Positions 19,479-30,383 are shown, counted from the first letter of the stretch. The stretch: DNA of 64,000 nucleotides from Cupriavidus taiwanensis LMG 19424 (GCF_000069785.1 NC_010528.1:1-64000); one strand, 5' to 3'. Program-made: numbers and translations. The notes: generated by a model not told the origin, from the letters alone.

Positions 19479-19922
19479 GTGAGAAGCCTGGATATTGCGG
19501 AAGTGGCGCGGCAGGCCGGCGTGCCGGCCTCGACGCTGCGGTACTACGAGGAAAAGGGGCTGATCGTGTCGATCGGCCGGCGCGGCATGCGGCGTGTGTT
19601 CGATGCAGGGGTGCTGGAGCGGCTGGCGCTGATCGCGCTGGGGCGCGCGGCGGGCTTCTCGCTGGACGATATTGCGCAGATGTTCTCGCCGCAGGGCCAG
19701 CCGCGCATCGACCGGCAGATGCTGGCCGCCAAGGCGGACGAGCTGGACCGGACCATCCGCAAGCTGACGGCGATGCGCGACGGGTTGCGGCATGCGGCGG
19801 TGTGCCCGGCGCCGAGCCATATGGAGTGTCCGACCTTCCAGAGGATCGTGCGGGCCGCCAGCACCGGCGCCATCGGCGGGCGGCGCGAGCGTCCCGCCGT
19901 GCCGCCGGCCAAGGCGCGATGA
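19479..19922 (+). CDS. MerR family transcriptional regulator
   Basis: 147 aa, GTG start. N-terminal MerR helix-turn-helix (DIAEVARQAGVPASTLRYYE, residues 5-24) with RRVFD and a coiled dimerisation helix. The tail has only CPAPSHMEC, two Cys, not the four-Cys iron-sulfur cluster of SoxR, so redox sensing by an Fe-S cluster is not supported although the operator looks SoxR-like. Divergent from the methyltransferase gene. Confidence 0.88.
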   Translation: MRSLDIAEVARQAGVPASTLRYYEEKGLIVSIGRRGMRRVFDAGVLERLALIALGRAAGFSLDDIAQMFSPQGQPRIDRQMLAAKADELDRTIRKLTAMRDGLRHAAVCPAPSHMECPTFQRIVRAASTGAIGGRRERPAVPPAKAR

Positions 19923-19934
19923 CTGCCTGGGATC

Positions 19935-21734
19935 TCAGTCCAGCCTGAACTGGCCCACCGCCCCCGCAAGGCTGCCCGCCTGCGTCTGCAGCGCCGCAGC
20001 CGCCGCGGTCGACTGCTCCACCAGCGCCGCGTTCTGCTGCACCATCTGGTCCAGCTGGCTCACAGCCATATTCACTTCTTGAATGCCGCGGGTCTGTTCC
20101 ATCGCTGCGTGAGTGATCTCGCTAATAATGCCGGTGACTTTCGAGACGTTGCTGACGATCTCGCCCATGGTGTCGCCGGCACGGCGAACCTGCTCGGAGC
20201 CCGAGGCGACGCTGCCTACGGTGGTCTCGATCAGGGTCTTGATCTCCCGCGCGGCCTGGGCGCTGCGCTGGGCCAGCGCGCGCACCTCGCCGGCAACCAC
20301 GGCGAAGCCCCGGCCCTGGTCGCCGGCGCGCGCGGCTTCGACGGCGGCGTTCAGCGCCAGGATGTTGGTCTGGAAGGCGATGCCCTCGATCACGCCGATG
20401 ATGTCCGACACCTTGACCGACGCGGTCTCGATCTGGCCCATGGTGCTGATCACATCGCCGATCACCACGCCGCCGTCGGCGGCGACGCGCGAGGCGGCGG
20501 CGACCGAGTCGTTGGCGTGCTGCGCCGAGTTGGCCGACTGGCCGACGGTGGCGGTGATCTCTTCCATCGACGCGGCGGTCTGCTGCAGGCTGGCGGCGGC
20601 TGACTCGGTGCGGCGCGACAGGTCCATGTTGCCGGCGGCGATCTCGTCGGCGGCGGCGCGCACCGATGCGCTGGCATCGCGGATCTGCCGCATGATCGTG
20701 CAGAGCTTGTCGGCGAAGGTGTTGAAGGCACGCGCGATCTGGGCCACCTCGTCGTTCCCGTTTGCGGGCAGGCGCTGGGTCAGGTCGCCGTCGCCCGAGC
20801 CGATCGCGTCCATGGCGTCGCGCACGGTGGACAGGCCGCGCAGCGACATCGTTGCCACGCCCCACACCACCGCGGCAGCCACGCCGGCGATCAGCACCAG
20901 CGCGATGACCGAGGCGATCAGCACGGAGCGCATGCCGGCGGTGGCCTCGGCCTTGTCCAGCGCGACGATGACCAGCCAGTCGGTGCCGGGGATGGCGCGC
21001 GCGCCGAGCAGCTTGGCGCTGCCGCGCACGTCGACTTCCAGTGGCGTCTTCGCGCCCGCCAGCGCGGCGAGCTTGTCGGCGCCGAGCGCGGGCACGAGGT
21101 CAGTGACCGGCTTGAGCGTGAGCTTGTCGTCGGTATGGGCGACGATGTCTCCGTTCCGGGCCACGAGCATGCCGAAGCTCGCCGGCGACGGGTGGATCGC
21201 CTTGACGTTGGTGATCACCGTATCCATGGCGACATCGCCGGAGACCACGGCTTGCACGCTGCCGTCGCGCACCACCGGCGCGGCGAACGCCACCACCAGC
21301 TTGCCGGTGCCGGCATCGACGTAAGGCGGCGTGACCACCGGTTTGCCGGCCGCGGCGGCCTGTTGGTACCACGGACGGCCGGTGGGGTCGTAGCCGGGCG
21401 GGATGCCTTGCGGGTTGGAAAACTTCGCGGTCTTGTCGGCGTAGCCGACGTAGACGTTGGTAAAGCCGCCGGCCTGGGCAATCTGCCGGAGCGCGGCATC
21501 GGGTTCGGGCTGCAGCACGGCGTCCTGCAGCGACTCGATCATGCGGCTGTGCGAGGCCACCCAGTCGACGATGGCGCTGGCATGGCCGCTCTGCACCGCG
21601 GCCAGGCTGCTGTCGATGGCGTCTTCGTTATGGCGATTGGCAACGAACTGGTTCAGTGCCGTGTTGATGGCGAGCGCGGCGACCACGATGGCAACGCACA
21701 GGGCCACGATCCGCGCGCGGATGGTAGTGAACAT
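19935..21734 (-). CDS. methyl-accepting chemotaxis protein
   Basis: 599 aa. N-terminal membrane segment (about 7-28), a periplasmic double-Cache sensor (about 35-280; [40 protein letters not shown]), a second membrane segment near 285-310, HAMP, then the signalling domain with the hairpin tip [20 protein letters not shown] and [19 protein letters not shown]. It signals to CheA/CheW. dCache receptors often bind amino acids or carboxylates; the ligand here is unknown. ATG at 21734 opens the first membrane segment; a longer upstream frame is unconserved. No other che gene is nearby. Confidence 0.95.
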   Translation of the reverse strand: MFTTIRARIVALCVAIVVAALAINTALNQFVANRHNEDAIDSSLAAVQSGHASAIVDWVASHSRMIESLQDAVLQPEPDAALRQIAQAGGFTNVYVGYADKTAKFSNPQGIPPGYDPTGRPWYQQAAAAGKPVVTPPYVDAGTGKLVVAFAAPVVRDGSVQAVVSGDVAMDTVITNVKAIHPSPASFGMLVARNGDIVAHTDDKLTLKPVTDLVPALGADKLAALAGAKTPLEVDVRGSAKLLGARAIPGTDWLVIVALDKAEATAGMRSVLIASVIALVLIAGVAAAVVWGVATMSLRGLSTVRDAMDAIGSGDGDLTQRLPANGNDEVAQIARAFNTFADKLCTIMRQIRDASASVRAAADEIAAGNMDLSRRTESAAASLQQTAASMEEITATVGQSANSAQHANDSVAAASRVAADGGVVIGDVISTMGQIETASVKVSDIIGVIEGIAFQTNILALNAAVEAARAGDQGRGFAVVAGEVRALAQRSAQAAREIKTLIETTVGSVASGSEQVRRAGDTMGEIVSNVSKVTGIISEITHAAMEQTRGIQEVNMAVSQLDQMVQQNAALVEQSTAAAAALQTQAGSLAGAVGQFRLD

Positions 21735-22035
21735 CAAGGGGAATCCTTCGTAAGGAATCGTTGGGGGCGTTTGCAGGAATCTGCAGCGTGGGATTTCCAC
21801 CCCGCTGTATACGGAGCGCGCCGGGCCGACTTGAGCAAAGTGATGCATGCGCTTACGTTCGCCGCAGTTGACGAAACAATGCAGCGAGAATCGTTGCGAT
21901 CGCGCAAGACCTCCTGATCAGTCATGCAGACAAGGGGCCGGACTTTTTCACAACGTATTACAAAGATTTACACCGGTTATGCGAACCGGCACATATGCTG
22001 CGATCAACCCATACACAATAAGCGGAGATATCACC
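21735..22035. other. divergent intergenic region with promoter-like palindrome
   Basis: This 301-bp gap lies between the chemoreceptor and the DUF4382 lipoprotein gene. TTTACA at 21967-21972 and a weak A/T-rich -10 near 21991-21997 bracket the inverted repeat CCGGTT-ATGCG-AACCGG (21973-21989), which could be an operator over the lipoprotein promoter. No gene is seen. Confidence 0.45.
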
Positions 22036-23244
22036 GTGTCATTCCTTGCCAAGACTTCTGCACCGTTGCGCCTGCTTGCCCTGAGCGGCGTCCTTGCGCT
22101 GGCCGCCTGCGGCGGTGGCGGCGGTGATGATGGCGGCGATGCCGGGCGCGGCACGCTGCAGGTGTCGATGACGGATGCGCCTGCCTGCGGCTTCAGCAAT
22201 GTCTTTGTGACGGTCAACAAGGTGCGCGTGCACAGCAGCGCCAGCGCCGACACCAGCGCCGGGGGCTGGGTCGACATCGACGTCGTGCCCGCGCGCAAGA
22301 TCGACCTGCTGTCGCTGACCAACGGCGTGATGACGGTGCTGGGCCAGACCGCACTGCCGGCCGGCAACTACCAGCAGGTACGCCTGGTGCTGGATGCCAA
22401 CCGCGGTGGCGGCGCTTCGGCCCTGGCCAATTCGGTGGTGCCCGTGGGCGGCGCCGAGCAGCCGCTCGATACCCCCAGCGCGGTGCAGTCGGGCATCAAG
22501 ATCAATCGTTCGTTCTCGGTGGCGCGCGGCACGTTGACCGACCTGGTGCTGGACTTCGACGCGTGCAAGTCGGTGGTGCGGCGGGGCAATGGCACCTTTG
22601 GCCTGAAGCCGGTGGTGACCGCGATCCCGATGACCGTCAGCGGCGAAGTCAACGGCGTGGTGGCCGCGGCCCCGGGTGCGCGCGTCTATGCCGAACGCAA
22701 CGGCGTGGTGGTGAAGTCGACCGTGGCGGATGCCAACGGCAGCTTCCGCCTGTCGCCGATCGAACAAAGCAGCACGGCAGGTCCGGTCGACGTGGTGGTG
22801 GTGCCGGGCGCGGCCAACGCCAAGGCGGCGGGCATCGTGCGCGGCGTGCCGGTGGTGGTGGGTACGCCCACGGCGATCTCGACCGCCGCGGCGCCGATGA
22901 CGCTGCCGGCTTCGACCTATCGCCGGGTCTCGGGCACGGTGGCGCCGGCCTCGGCCGAAGCCACGCTGCGCGCGCTGCAGCTGGTCAGCGGCGGTACCTT
23001 TGAAATCGCCGCGACGGCGGCGGCCAGCGATACCGGCGCCTACAGCCTGTTTGCGACCGAACCCGCGCTGCCGGTGGCCGCGCCGGTGGTAGGCACCTAC
23101 CAGGCCGCGCTGCCGATCCCGCTGTCGGCGGACGGCGCCGCGGCTGGCAAGTACAGCATCCAGGCCACCAGCGTCAGCGGGGCCGTGCAGACGCAGCCCG
23201 CGGACGTCAATATCGCGGACGTGCTGCTCAATTTCTCGTTCTGA
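22036..23244 (+). CDS. DUF4382 domain lipoprotein
   Basis: 402 aa. A lipoprotein signal LLALSGVLALAAC, ending at Cys25, is followed by a Gly/Asp spacer, so it is probably anchored in the outer membrane. Residues about 38-200 match DUF4382 (LQVSMTDAPACGFSNVFVTV, then LDFDACKSVVRRGNG). The rest contains beta-rich repeats similar to carboxypeptidase-regulatory folds (GARVYAERNGVVVKSTVADA). GTG 22036 is chosen because GCGGAG precedes it and the signal peptide then starts properly. Function unknown; extracellular binding or surface role is plausible. Confidence 0.85.
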   Translation: MSFLAKTSAPLRLLALSGVLALAACGGGGGDDGGDAGRGTLQVSMTDAPACGFSNVFVTVNKVRVHSSASADTSAGGWVDIDVVPARKIDLLSLTNGVMTVLGQTALPAGNYQQVRLVLDANRGGGASALANSVVPVGGAEQPLDTPSAVQSGIKINRSFSVARGTLTDLVLDFDACKSVVRRGNGTFGLKPVVTAIPMTVSGEVNGVVAAAPGARVYAERNGVVVKSTVADANGSFRLSPIEQSSTAGPVDVVVVPGAANAKAAGIVRGVPVVVGTPTAISTAAAPMTLPASTYRRVSGTVAPASAEATLRALQLVSGGTFEIAATAAASDTGAYSLFATEPALPVAAPVVGTYQAALPIPLSADGAAAGKYSIQATSVSGAVQTQPADVNIADVLLNFSF

Positions 23245-23266
23245 ACCCGGGGGATCGGGGAGCGGG

Positions 23267-23299
23267 CCGGAAGGGGGCAATGCCCTCTTCCGGTTTTTT
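23267..23299 (+). terminator. rho-independent terminator after DUF4382 gene
   Basis: CCGGAAG-G-GGGC (23267-23278) pairs with GCCC-T-CTTCCGG (23282-23293) around an AAT loop, followed by six T. Confidence 0.88.
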
Positions 23300-23385
23300 C
23301 ATGGGCGACGGCCTCCGGCGATGACGCCACCACGCGGCGCGGTTTCCCGCTAGACTGCCAGTCTCGCGCTTCGGGAGACCGCGCC

Positions 23386-24321
23386 ATGCCTGCACGCACC
23401 GCCGCGAAGGCCGCATCCACGCCAGCCGCAGCCTCTGCGGCCGCGTCCGGGGCCCCGTCCAAAACTCCATCGGCCGCGCCATCGCGCAAGGCCGCAGCGC
23501 CGGCCGGGCTGGTGCGCGTCGGCATCGGCGGCTGGAACTACGCGCCGTGGCGCGACAATTTCTATCCGGCGAAGCTGCCGCAGTCGCGCGAACTGGCCTA
23601 CGCCAGCCGGCACCTGAGCGCGATCGAGATCAACAGCACCTATCACGGCACGCAGAAGCGCACCTCGTTCGCCAAGTGGCGTGACGAGACGCCCGATGAC
23701 TTTGTCTTTGCGGTGAAGGCCTCGCGCTTTGCCACCAACCGCCGCGTGCTGGCCGAGGCCGGCGACTCGATCGCGCGCTTTATCGACAGCGGCATTGCCG
23801 AGCTGGGCCGCAAGCTGGGGCCGGTGGTGTGGCAGTTCGCGCCGACCAAGCAGTTCGATGCGGAGGACTTCGAGGCCTTCCTGCAATTGCTGCCGGCCTC
23901 CGTGGAAGGCGTGTCGCTGCGTCACGTGCTCGAGGTGCGGCACGACAGTTTCCTGTCGCCGGACTACCTGGCTCTGGCGCGCAAGTACAAGGCCGCCACG
24001 GTCTTCACCGATTCGCGGAAATTCCCTTCGATGGCGGACCTGACCGCCGATTTCGTCTACGCGCGGCTGATGGAAAGCAGCGAGAAGCTGAAGACCGGCT
24101 ATGGTCCGAAGGCGCTCGACCAATGGGCCGCACGCGCGCGGTCGTGGGCGCAGGGCGCGCAGCCGGACGACCTGCCGGTGCTTGGTGATCGTCAGCCCAC
24201 GGCGCGCCAGCGCGAGGTCTTTCTCTTCTTCATCAACGGTGCCAAGGAACGCGCGCCGGCCGCGGCCCAGGCGCTGCTGGAGCGGCTGGGCTGGACGCCG
24301 CCCGCCGATGCGGCTGCCTGA
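23386..24321 (+). CDS. DUF72 domain-containing protein
   Basis: 311 aa. An Ala/Pro/Ser/Lys-rich N-terminal extension (about 40 residues) precedes the DUF72 TIM-barrel-like domain, recognised by VRVGIGGWNYAPWRDNFYP, EINSTYHGTQKRTSF, FAVKASRFATNRR and LEVRHDSFLS. The family (YecE-like) is widespread; its function is not established. A terminator separates it from the lipoprotein gene; dbpA follows by 22 bp. Confidence 0.9.
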   Translation: MPARTAAKAASTPAAASAAASGAPSKTPSAAPSRKAAAPAGLVRVGIGGWNYAPWRDNFYPAKLPQSRELAYASRHLSAIEINSTYHGTQKRTSFAKWRDETPDDFVFAVKASRFATNRRVLAEAGDSIARFIDSGIAELGRKLGPVVWQFAPTKQFDAEDFEAFLQLLPASVEGVSLRHVLEVRHDSFLSPDYLALARKYKAATVFTDSRKFPSMADLTADFVYARLMESSEKLKTGYGPKALDQWAARARSWAQGAQPDDLPVLGDRQPTARQREVFLFFINGAKERAPAAAQALLERLGWTPPADAAA

Positions 24322-24332
24322 CGTCGGCTCGC

Positions 24333-24338
24333 TATAAT
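24333..24338 (+). promoter_or_regulatory. consensus -10 hexamer abutting the dbpA start
   Basis: TATAAT ends 5 bp before the dbpA ATG. No Shine-Dalgarno sequence precedes the ATG and no good -35 is visible. If used, the transcript would begin at or next to the start codon (leaderless). Confidence 0.35.
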
Positions 24339-24343
24339 CCCGC

Positions 24344-25753
<1,410 letters not shown>

Positions 25754-25907
25754 TGCGGGCGCCCGGTATGGGGAGCGCCACACGCTTGCTTACAAAGATT
25801 AGCGTAAGTCACCCTGTAAGGTCGCGCATTCCTTTGCTACTCTGGTTCCATTGGCAGCAAGCCAGGTAGCGCCAGCCGCATCTTTCTCGACGGAAAAGGA
25901 GTTGGTG

Positions 25908-26348
25908 ATGAAAACCGCACGCCAGGTTCTGGAGTCCAAGCCGAGTCAGGCCATCTACAGCATTCCGCCCACGGCGACCGTCTACGCCGCGCTGCAGCTG
26001 ATGGCCGAGAAAGGCATCGGCGCGCTGCTGGTCATCGAGCATGGCGAGATCAAGGGCATCCTCAGCGAGCGCGACTACGCGCGCAAGGTGATCCTGATGC
26101 AGCGCACCTCGCGCGAGACGCTGGTGCGCGACATCATGACCACCGCGGTGATCTACGTCAGCGCCAACCAGACCACCGACGAATGCATGGCGCTGATGAC
26201 CCGGCACCGCCTGCGCCACCTGCCCGTGATGGAGGGCAACCAGCTGATCGGCATGCTGTCGATCGGCGACCTGGTCAAGGACATCATCTCCGAGCAGCAG
26301 TTCATCATCGAGCAGCTCGAGCATTACATCACGGGCGGTGGCCGCTAG
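25908..26348 (+). CDS. CBS-domain pair protein
   Basis: 146 aa with two CBS motifs: about 13-60 (IYSIPPTATVYAALQLMAEK...IKGILSERDYARKV) and 78-130 (VIYVSANQTTDECMALMTRH...LIGMLSIGDLVK). Stand-alone CBS pairs bind adenine nucleotides and act as energy sensors; the partner is unknown. ATG 25908 is preferred as AAAAGGAG lies upstream. Confidence 0.9.
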   Translation: MKTARQVLESKPSQAIYSIPPTATVYAALQLMAEKGIGALLVIEHGEIKGILSERDYARKVILMQRTSRETLVRDIMTTAVIYVSANQTTDECMALMTRHRLRHLPVMEGNQLIGMLSIGDLVKDIISEQQFIIEQLEHYITGGGR

Positions 26349-26370
26349 CGGTTGCCTCCGAACACCACCG

Positions 26371-26394
26371 TCATTCCCGCCGGCGCGGGAATGA
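26371..26394. repeat. REP-like palindrome (single module)
   Basis: TCATTCCCGC-CGGC-GCGGGAATGA: perfect 10-bp arms, 4-nt loop, located 22 bp after the CBS gene. It belongs to the ATTCCC...GGGAAT family found at 2491-2559 and 48311-48398, but here only one module is present. No T-run follows. Confidence 0.7.
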
Positions 26395-26559
26395 CTCGAT
26401 CCCGCTGCAAGCACGATATTCGCTGGACGCATATAATTATGCGTTCGCTGAATTAGGCCACCCGCTCCGGCGTCACGCCCCCCTCGCGCGGTTCCCGGCC
26501 CAGATTCCCTGCTTTCGACGTTGCTTTCGCCGCACATTGCTGCGGCCCTGTGCTTGCCC

Positions 26560-28146
26560 ATGTCTTCGCCCGCCTCCGCCGGTTCCACCGCGCCCGCTGT
26601 CTCTTCCAGGCCCGATCCCGCGTCCGCCCTGCCCGTCCATGACCACCGGGCGGTGATGCGCGTGATCGGCGGCATCGTGCTGTGCATCCTGCTGGCCGCG
26701 CTCGACCAGACCGTGGTGATCCCGGCGGTGCCGGCGATTGCCAATGACCTGAACGGCTTCGGCCACCTGTCGTGGATCGTCACGGCCTACCTGATCGTGT
26801 CGACGGTGACCACGCCGCTGTACGGCAAGCTGTCCGACAGCTTCGGGCGGCGGCGACTGCTGATGGTGGCGATCACGCTGTTTATCGGCGCCTCGGTGGC
26901 GTGCGCGCTGGCACAGACGCTGGGGCAGCTGATCCTGTTCCGCGCGCTGCAGGGCGTGGGCGGCGGCGGGCTGATGTCGCTGGCGCAGGCCGCCATCGCC
27001 GACGTGGTGGCGCCGCGCCAGCGCGGGCGCTATCAGGGCTACCTGGCCACGGTATGGGCGGTGGCGTCGATCGCCGGGCCGCTGGTGGGCGGCTGGGTCT
27101 CGGACCACATGTCGTGGCGCTGGCTGTTCTGGGTCAATGTGCCGCTGGGCCTGCTGGCGATGTTCATGTGCTACCGCGGCCTGGCCATGCTGCCCGCGCG
27201 CGGCGGGCGCGCGCGCGTGGACTGGCTCGGCGCGCTGCTGCTGGCGGTGGCCATCGTCGCCTTCCTGCTGGCGATGAGCTGGGGCGGCGACGTCTATGAC
27301 TGGCTCTCGCCGGAACTGGGCGCGCTGCTGCTGGCCGCCGTCGCTGCCGTGCTGCTGCTGACCTGGCAGGAGCGCCGCGCGGCCGACCCGATGCTGCCGC
27401 CGCGCCTGTTCGCCAACCGCGCCTATGTGCTCGGCGTGGCCGCGTCGGCGCTGGCCGCGCTGGACATCTTCCTGTGCATCTTCGCCCTGCCCCTGCACTT
27501 CCAGCTGGTGCGCGGCGCCGATGCGTCGACCTCCGGTCTGCTGGTGATGCCGTTCCTGCTGGCGACGGTGGCGGGCAACTTCATCGTGGCGTGGCTGGCG
27601 CCGCGCGTGGGCCGCCTGCGCGGCATCCTGACCGCGGGCTATATCGCCGGCGCGCTGGGCCTGATCGTGCTGGCACTGGTGACCCCGGCCGTGCCGCTGG
27701 CCGTGGTGCTGGCGGCGATGACGCTGGCGGGCGTGGGCCTGGGCATCACCATGGTGGCGACGCTGATGAGCGTGCAGAACGCGCTGGAGCGGCGCGATAC
27801 CGGCGCCGGCACCGGCGCGCTGCTGGTGCTGCGCTCGCTCGGCAGCGCGCTGGGCGGCGCGGTGGCCGGCACGCTGCTGACACTGGAGTTCCGCCATGCG
27901 CTGGCGGCTTCCGGGGTCACGCAGGCGCTGGACCTGGGCGCGCTGCGCCATGGCAGCGAGGCCTTCGCGCAGCTGTCGCCGTCGGTGCGCGCGGTGCTGG
28001 CCGGTGGCGTGGAGTCCGGCTTCCACCTGATCTTTGCGGTGGGCGCGGCGGCGGCGGTACTGGCGCTGCTGATCGTGCGGCGCATGCCGGACGTCGAGCT
28101 GCGCAGCAGCGTCACCGAGCACGCCGCCACGCTGGCGATGGACTGA
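26560..28146 (+). CDS. MFS transporter, DHA2 (14-TM) drug exporter family
   Basis: 528 aa with about 14 membrane segments. DHA2 markers: LDQTVVIPAVPAIANDLNG in the first segment (motif D1), GKLSDSFGRRRLL (motif A), LFRALQGVGGGGLMSLAQ (motif B) and VWAVASIAGPLVGGWVSDH (motif C, antiporter). Probable proton-driven multidrug efflux across the inner membrane. The ATG at 26560 is chosen; an upstream TTG adds 13 residues. No adjacent regulator or membrane-fusion gene. Confidence 0.92.
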   Translation: MSSPASAGSTAPAVSSRPDPASALPVHDHRAVMRVIGGIVLCILLAALDQTVVIPAVPAIANDLNGFGHLSWIVTAYLIVSTVTTPLYGKLSDSFGRRRLLMVAITLFIGASVACALAQTLGQLILFRALQGVGGGGLMSLAQAAIADVVAPRQRGRYQGYLATVWAVASIAGPLVGGWVSDHMSWRWLFWVNVPLGLLAMFMCYRGLAMLPARGGRARVDWLGALLLAVAIVAFLLAMSWGGDVYDWLSPELGALLLAAVAAVLLLTWQERRAADPMLPPRLFANRAYVLGVAASALAALDIFLCIFALPLHFQLVRGADASTSGLLVMPFLLATVAGNFIVAWLAPRVGRLRGILTAGYIAGALGLIVLALVTPAVPLAVVLAAMTLAGVGLGITMVATLMSVQNALERRDTGAGTGALLVLRSLGSALGGAVAGTLLTLEFRHALAASGVTQALDLGALRHGSEAFAQLSPSVRAVLAGGVESGFHLIFAVGAAAAVLALLIVRRMPDVELRSSVTEHAATLAMD

Positions 28147-28228
28147 CGCGGGGCGCATCCGACAGGCCCCCATCGGCGTAGACTACGCGTACCCGAACCA
28201 GCGAGCCGACCACCGGAGCCCCGTCGCC

Positions 28229-28858
28229 ATGAGCCGTCGCCCTCTGCCTTTCCGCCTGTCCGTTCCCCTGGCTGCCGCCCTCACCCTGGCAGCCGCCAGC
28301 GGGGCCCTGTTGCCGGCACCGCTGCGCGCCGCCGACAAGCCCGCCACGTCCACGGTCCCTGCCGCTGCGGGCGCCTGCCCGGCATCGCTCAACTTCACCT
28401 TCCCGCGCCTGCAGGACGACGCGCCGCAGAACCTGTGCCAGTACGCGGGCAAGGTGGTGCTGGTGGTCAATACCGCGAGCTATTGCGGCTTCACGCCGCA
28501 GTACGAGGGGCTGGAGGCGCTGTACGCCAAGTACAACGCGCGCGGGCTGGTGGTGCTGGGCTTCCCGTCCAACGACTTCTCGCAGGAGCCAGGCTCGCAG
28601 AAAGAGATCGCGGACTTCTGCTACAACACCTACGGCGTCAAGTTTCCGATGCTGGGCAAGTCGCATGTGCGCGGCAGCGAGGCCAACCCGATGTATGCGC
28701 TGCTGGCAAAGCAGACCGGCACCGCGCCGAAATGGAATTTCTACAAGTACCTGATCGGCCGCGACGGCAAGGTGGTGGCCAGCTACGGCAGCCGCACCAC
28801 CCCGGACGACAAGGAGCTGGTGGCGAAGATCGAATCGCTGCTCGCCGCGCCGCGCTGA
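28229..28858 (+). CDS. exported glutathione peroxidase family thiol peroxidase
   Basis: 209 aa. A Sec-type signal (about residues 1-35, cut near LRAA) places it in the periplasm, unlike the cytosolic BtuE type. Peroxidatic Cys86 lies in VVNTASYCGFTPQYEGLEALY and a likely resolving Cys131 in ADFCYNTYGVKFP. The usual CNQF stretch is SNDF, so the catalytic Gln site is changed, a variant seen in other proteobacterial members. KWNFYKYLI carries the Trp/Asn. The electron donor is probably a thioredoxin-like protein. Confidence 0.9.
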   Translation: MSRRPLPFRLSVPLAAALTLAAASGALLPAPLRAADKPATSTVPAAAGACPASLNFTFPRLQDDAPQNLCQYAGKVVLVVNTASYCGFTPQYEGLEALYAKYNARGLVVLGFPSNDFSQEPGSQKEIADFCYNTYGVKFPMLGKSHVRGSEANPMYALLAKQTGTAPKWNFYKYLIGRDGKVVASYGSRTTPDDKELVAKIESLLAAPR

Positions 28859-28886
28859 GCAGCGATCCTGTGCCGCGCGGCTGCGC

Positions 28887-29513
28887 TCAGTCGCGCACCA
28901 GCCCTTCGGCCCGCATCGCTTCCTGCACCGCGGGCCGCGCCGCAACGCGCGACAGGTATTGCTGCAGCGCCGGGTAGTCGTTCAGCGGCAGCTTCAGGAT
29001 GCGGGCCCAGCCGACGATGGTGAAGCAGTACGCATCGGCCACCGTGAAGGTGTCGCCGGTCAGGTACTGGCGGGTTTGCAGGTGCTGGTCAAGTTCGGCA
29101 AAGCGGCGCTGCAGCTTCGCCTTGCACTCGTCCTGCGTGCTTTGCGCGGTTTCCTTGTGCCACAGCCACGGGCTGAAGACCTTGTGCAATTCCGTCGACA
29201 CCAGCGTGATCCAGCCGGTGGCTTCGAGGCGCTCGCGGGTGCCGGCCGCCGGCAGCAGCTTGCGTTCGGGAACGAGATCGGCAACGTACTGCAGCAGCGA
29301 CGCCACCTCGGTATGGCGCGAGCCGTCGTCCAGCTGCAGCAGCGGCACGTAGCCGCGCGGGTTGATGGTGTAGTAGTCGTCGGTGCCGTTCTCGGGCACG
29401 GCCAGCTTGTGCGTGTGCAGGTCGACTTTGGCCAGCGTGACCGGCAGGCCGGCTTCGCGCAGGGCGATATGGACGGCCATCGAGCAGACGCCCGGAGTGT
29501 AGTAGAGCTTCAT
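28887..29513 (-). CDS. glutathione S-transferase, beta-class-like
   Basis: 208 aa. The thioredoxin-like N-domain begins MKLYYTPGVCSMAVHIALRE, with Cys10 as in beta-class bacterial GSTs (GstA type), and INPRGYVPLLQLDDG supplies the cis-Pro. The helical C-domain contains YLTGDTFTVADAYCFTIVGW, with the N-capping box Ser/Thr-x-x-Asp. Role: glutathione conjugation or reduction; substrate unknown. ATG 29513; a longer frame is unconserved. Confidence 0.92.
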   Translation of the reverse strand: MKLYYTPGVCSMAVHIALREAGLPVTLAKVDLHTHKLAVPENGTDDYYTINPRGYVPLLQLDDGSRHTEVASLLQYVADLVPERKLLPAAGTRERLEATGWITLVSTELHKVFSPWLWHKETAQSTQDECKAKLQRRFAELDQHLQTRQYLTGDTFTVADAYCFTIVGWARILKLPLNDYPALQQYLSRVAARPAVQEAMRAEGLVRD

Positions 29514-29654
29514 CGCGATCCTGTGGTGGTTGCCTGGCCGCCACGCCATGCGGCGGCCGTGGAGGCAGTCTAGGATCGGGGCCCTTATGCGGCAATGCGC
29601 GTCCTTGCGGACGCGCATTGCAGATCTGCACAGGACTGGGGACGTCGCCCTGGC

Positions 29655-30383
29655 TTACTCGACTTCGCGGAACAGGCGGCCCCAGCCGCGCAGTTCGCGC
29701 GTATCCACGCCGCACAGGCGCAGCGACTTCCAAACCACCGTGGAGATGGTGTCGTACAGCGGGATGCCGGTTTCCGCTTCCAGTGCTTCGGCCAGGTGCG
29801 CGGCGCGCAGGTTGGTGCAGAACGTGGTGATGGCCTGGGGCTGGTGCTGCGCCAGACCGAGCACCATCTCGCGGATGGTGTCTTCCTCGACCTCGGCGAA
29901 GCTGTAGTTCACGTGCAGGTCCAGGTGGCTCTCGGCCACGCAATGGAATCCGCTGCGCTCATAGTTGGCGATGATGCGCTGCTGCACGTCGTCCAGGTAC
30001 GGCGTGGCCAGGCCGAAGTTGCGCGCGCCGGTCTTTTCCAGGATCTCGTTGAGCGCCAGCACCGAGGTGGTGGCCGGGATGCCGGTGGCTTCGGTGATCT
30101 GCTTGCACAGTGCTTCGTCCTTGTCGAAGCCGAGCCAGCCGGACGAGGTGCCGTTCCACGCGATGACATCGACGCGCGCGTCGGCCAGCAGGCTGGCGGC
30201 GGCCAGGATCTTGTCGAGGTTGAACTGGCCCAGGGCCTGGTCACGCAGCGAGATCTCGGTCACGGTGAAACGCGAGAAATGCGCGCTGACATGGGGCAGG
30301 CCGGCGACCATTGCGCTGGTGATGGGCTCGAGCGCAGTGTTGGAAGACGGCGTCAGCATGCCGAGTCGGATTTGCTTGGTCAT
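29655..30383 (-). CDS. arylmalonate decarboxylase-like enzyme (Asp/Glu racemase superfamily)
   Basis: 242 aa. Only one catalytic Cys is in place: Cys189 (AITTFCTNLRAA). The first-Cys site reads WNGTSSG, with Gly78-Thr79-Ser80 where AMDase has its Gly-Thr-Ser dioxyanion hole. LATPYLDDVQQRI (about 125-137) matches the AMDase segment with its Tyr. This pattern favours a cofactor-free decarboxylase over a racemase or maleate isomerase, both of which need two Cys. The gene lies downstream of an ACS-family symporter in a GntR-linked cluster. Substrate unknown. Confidence 0.8.
   Translation of the reverse strand: MTKQIRLGMLTPSSNTALEPITSAMVAGLPHVSAHFSRFTVTEISLRDQALGQFNLDKILAAASLLADARVDVIAWNGTSSGWLGFDKDEALCKQITEATGIPATTSVLALNEILEKTGARNFGLATPYLDDVQQRIIANYERSGFHCVAESHLDLHVNYSFAEVEEDTIREMVLGLAQHQPQAITTFCTNLRAAHLAEALEAETGIPLYDTISTVVWKSLRLCGVDTRELRGWGRLFREVE

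Noticed and set aside
26473..28173. 566-aa minus-strand frame opposite the DHA2 transporter gene
   Set aside because: Gln/Arg/His-rich antisense product; the plus-strand frame has 14 membrane segments and MFS motifs.
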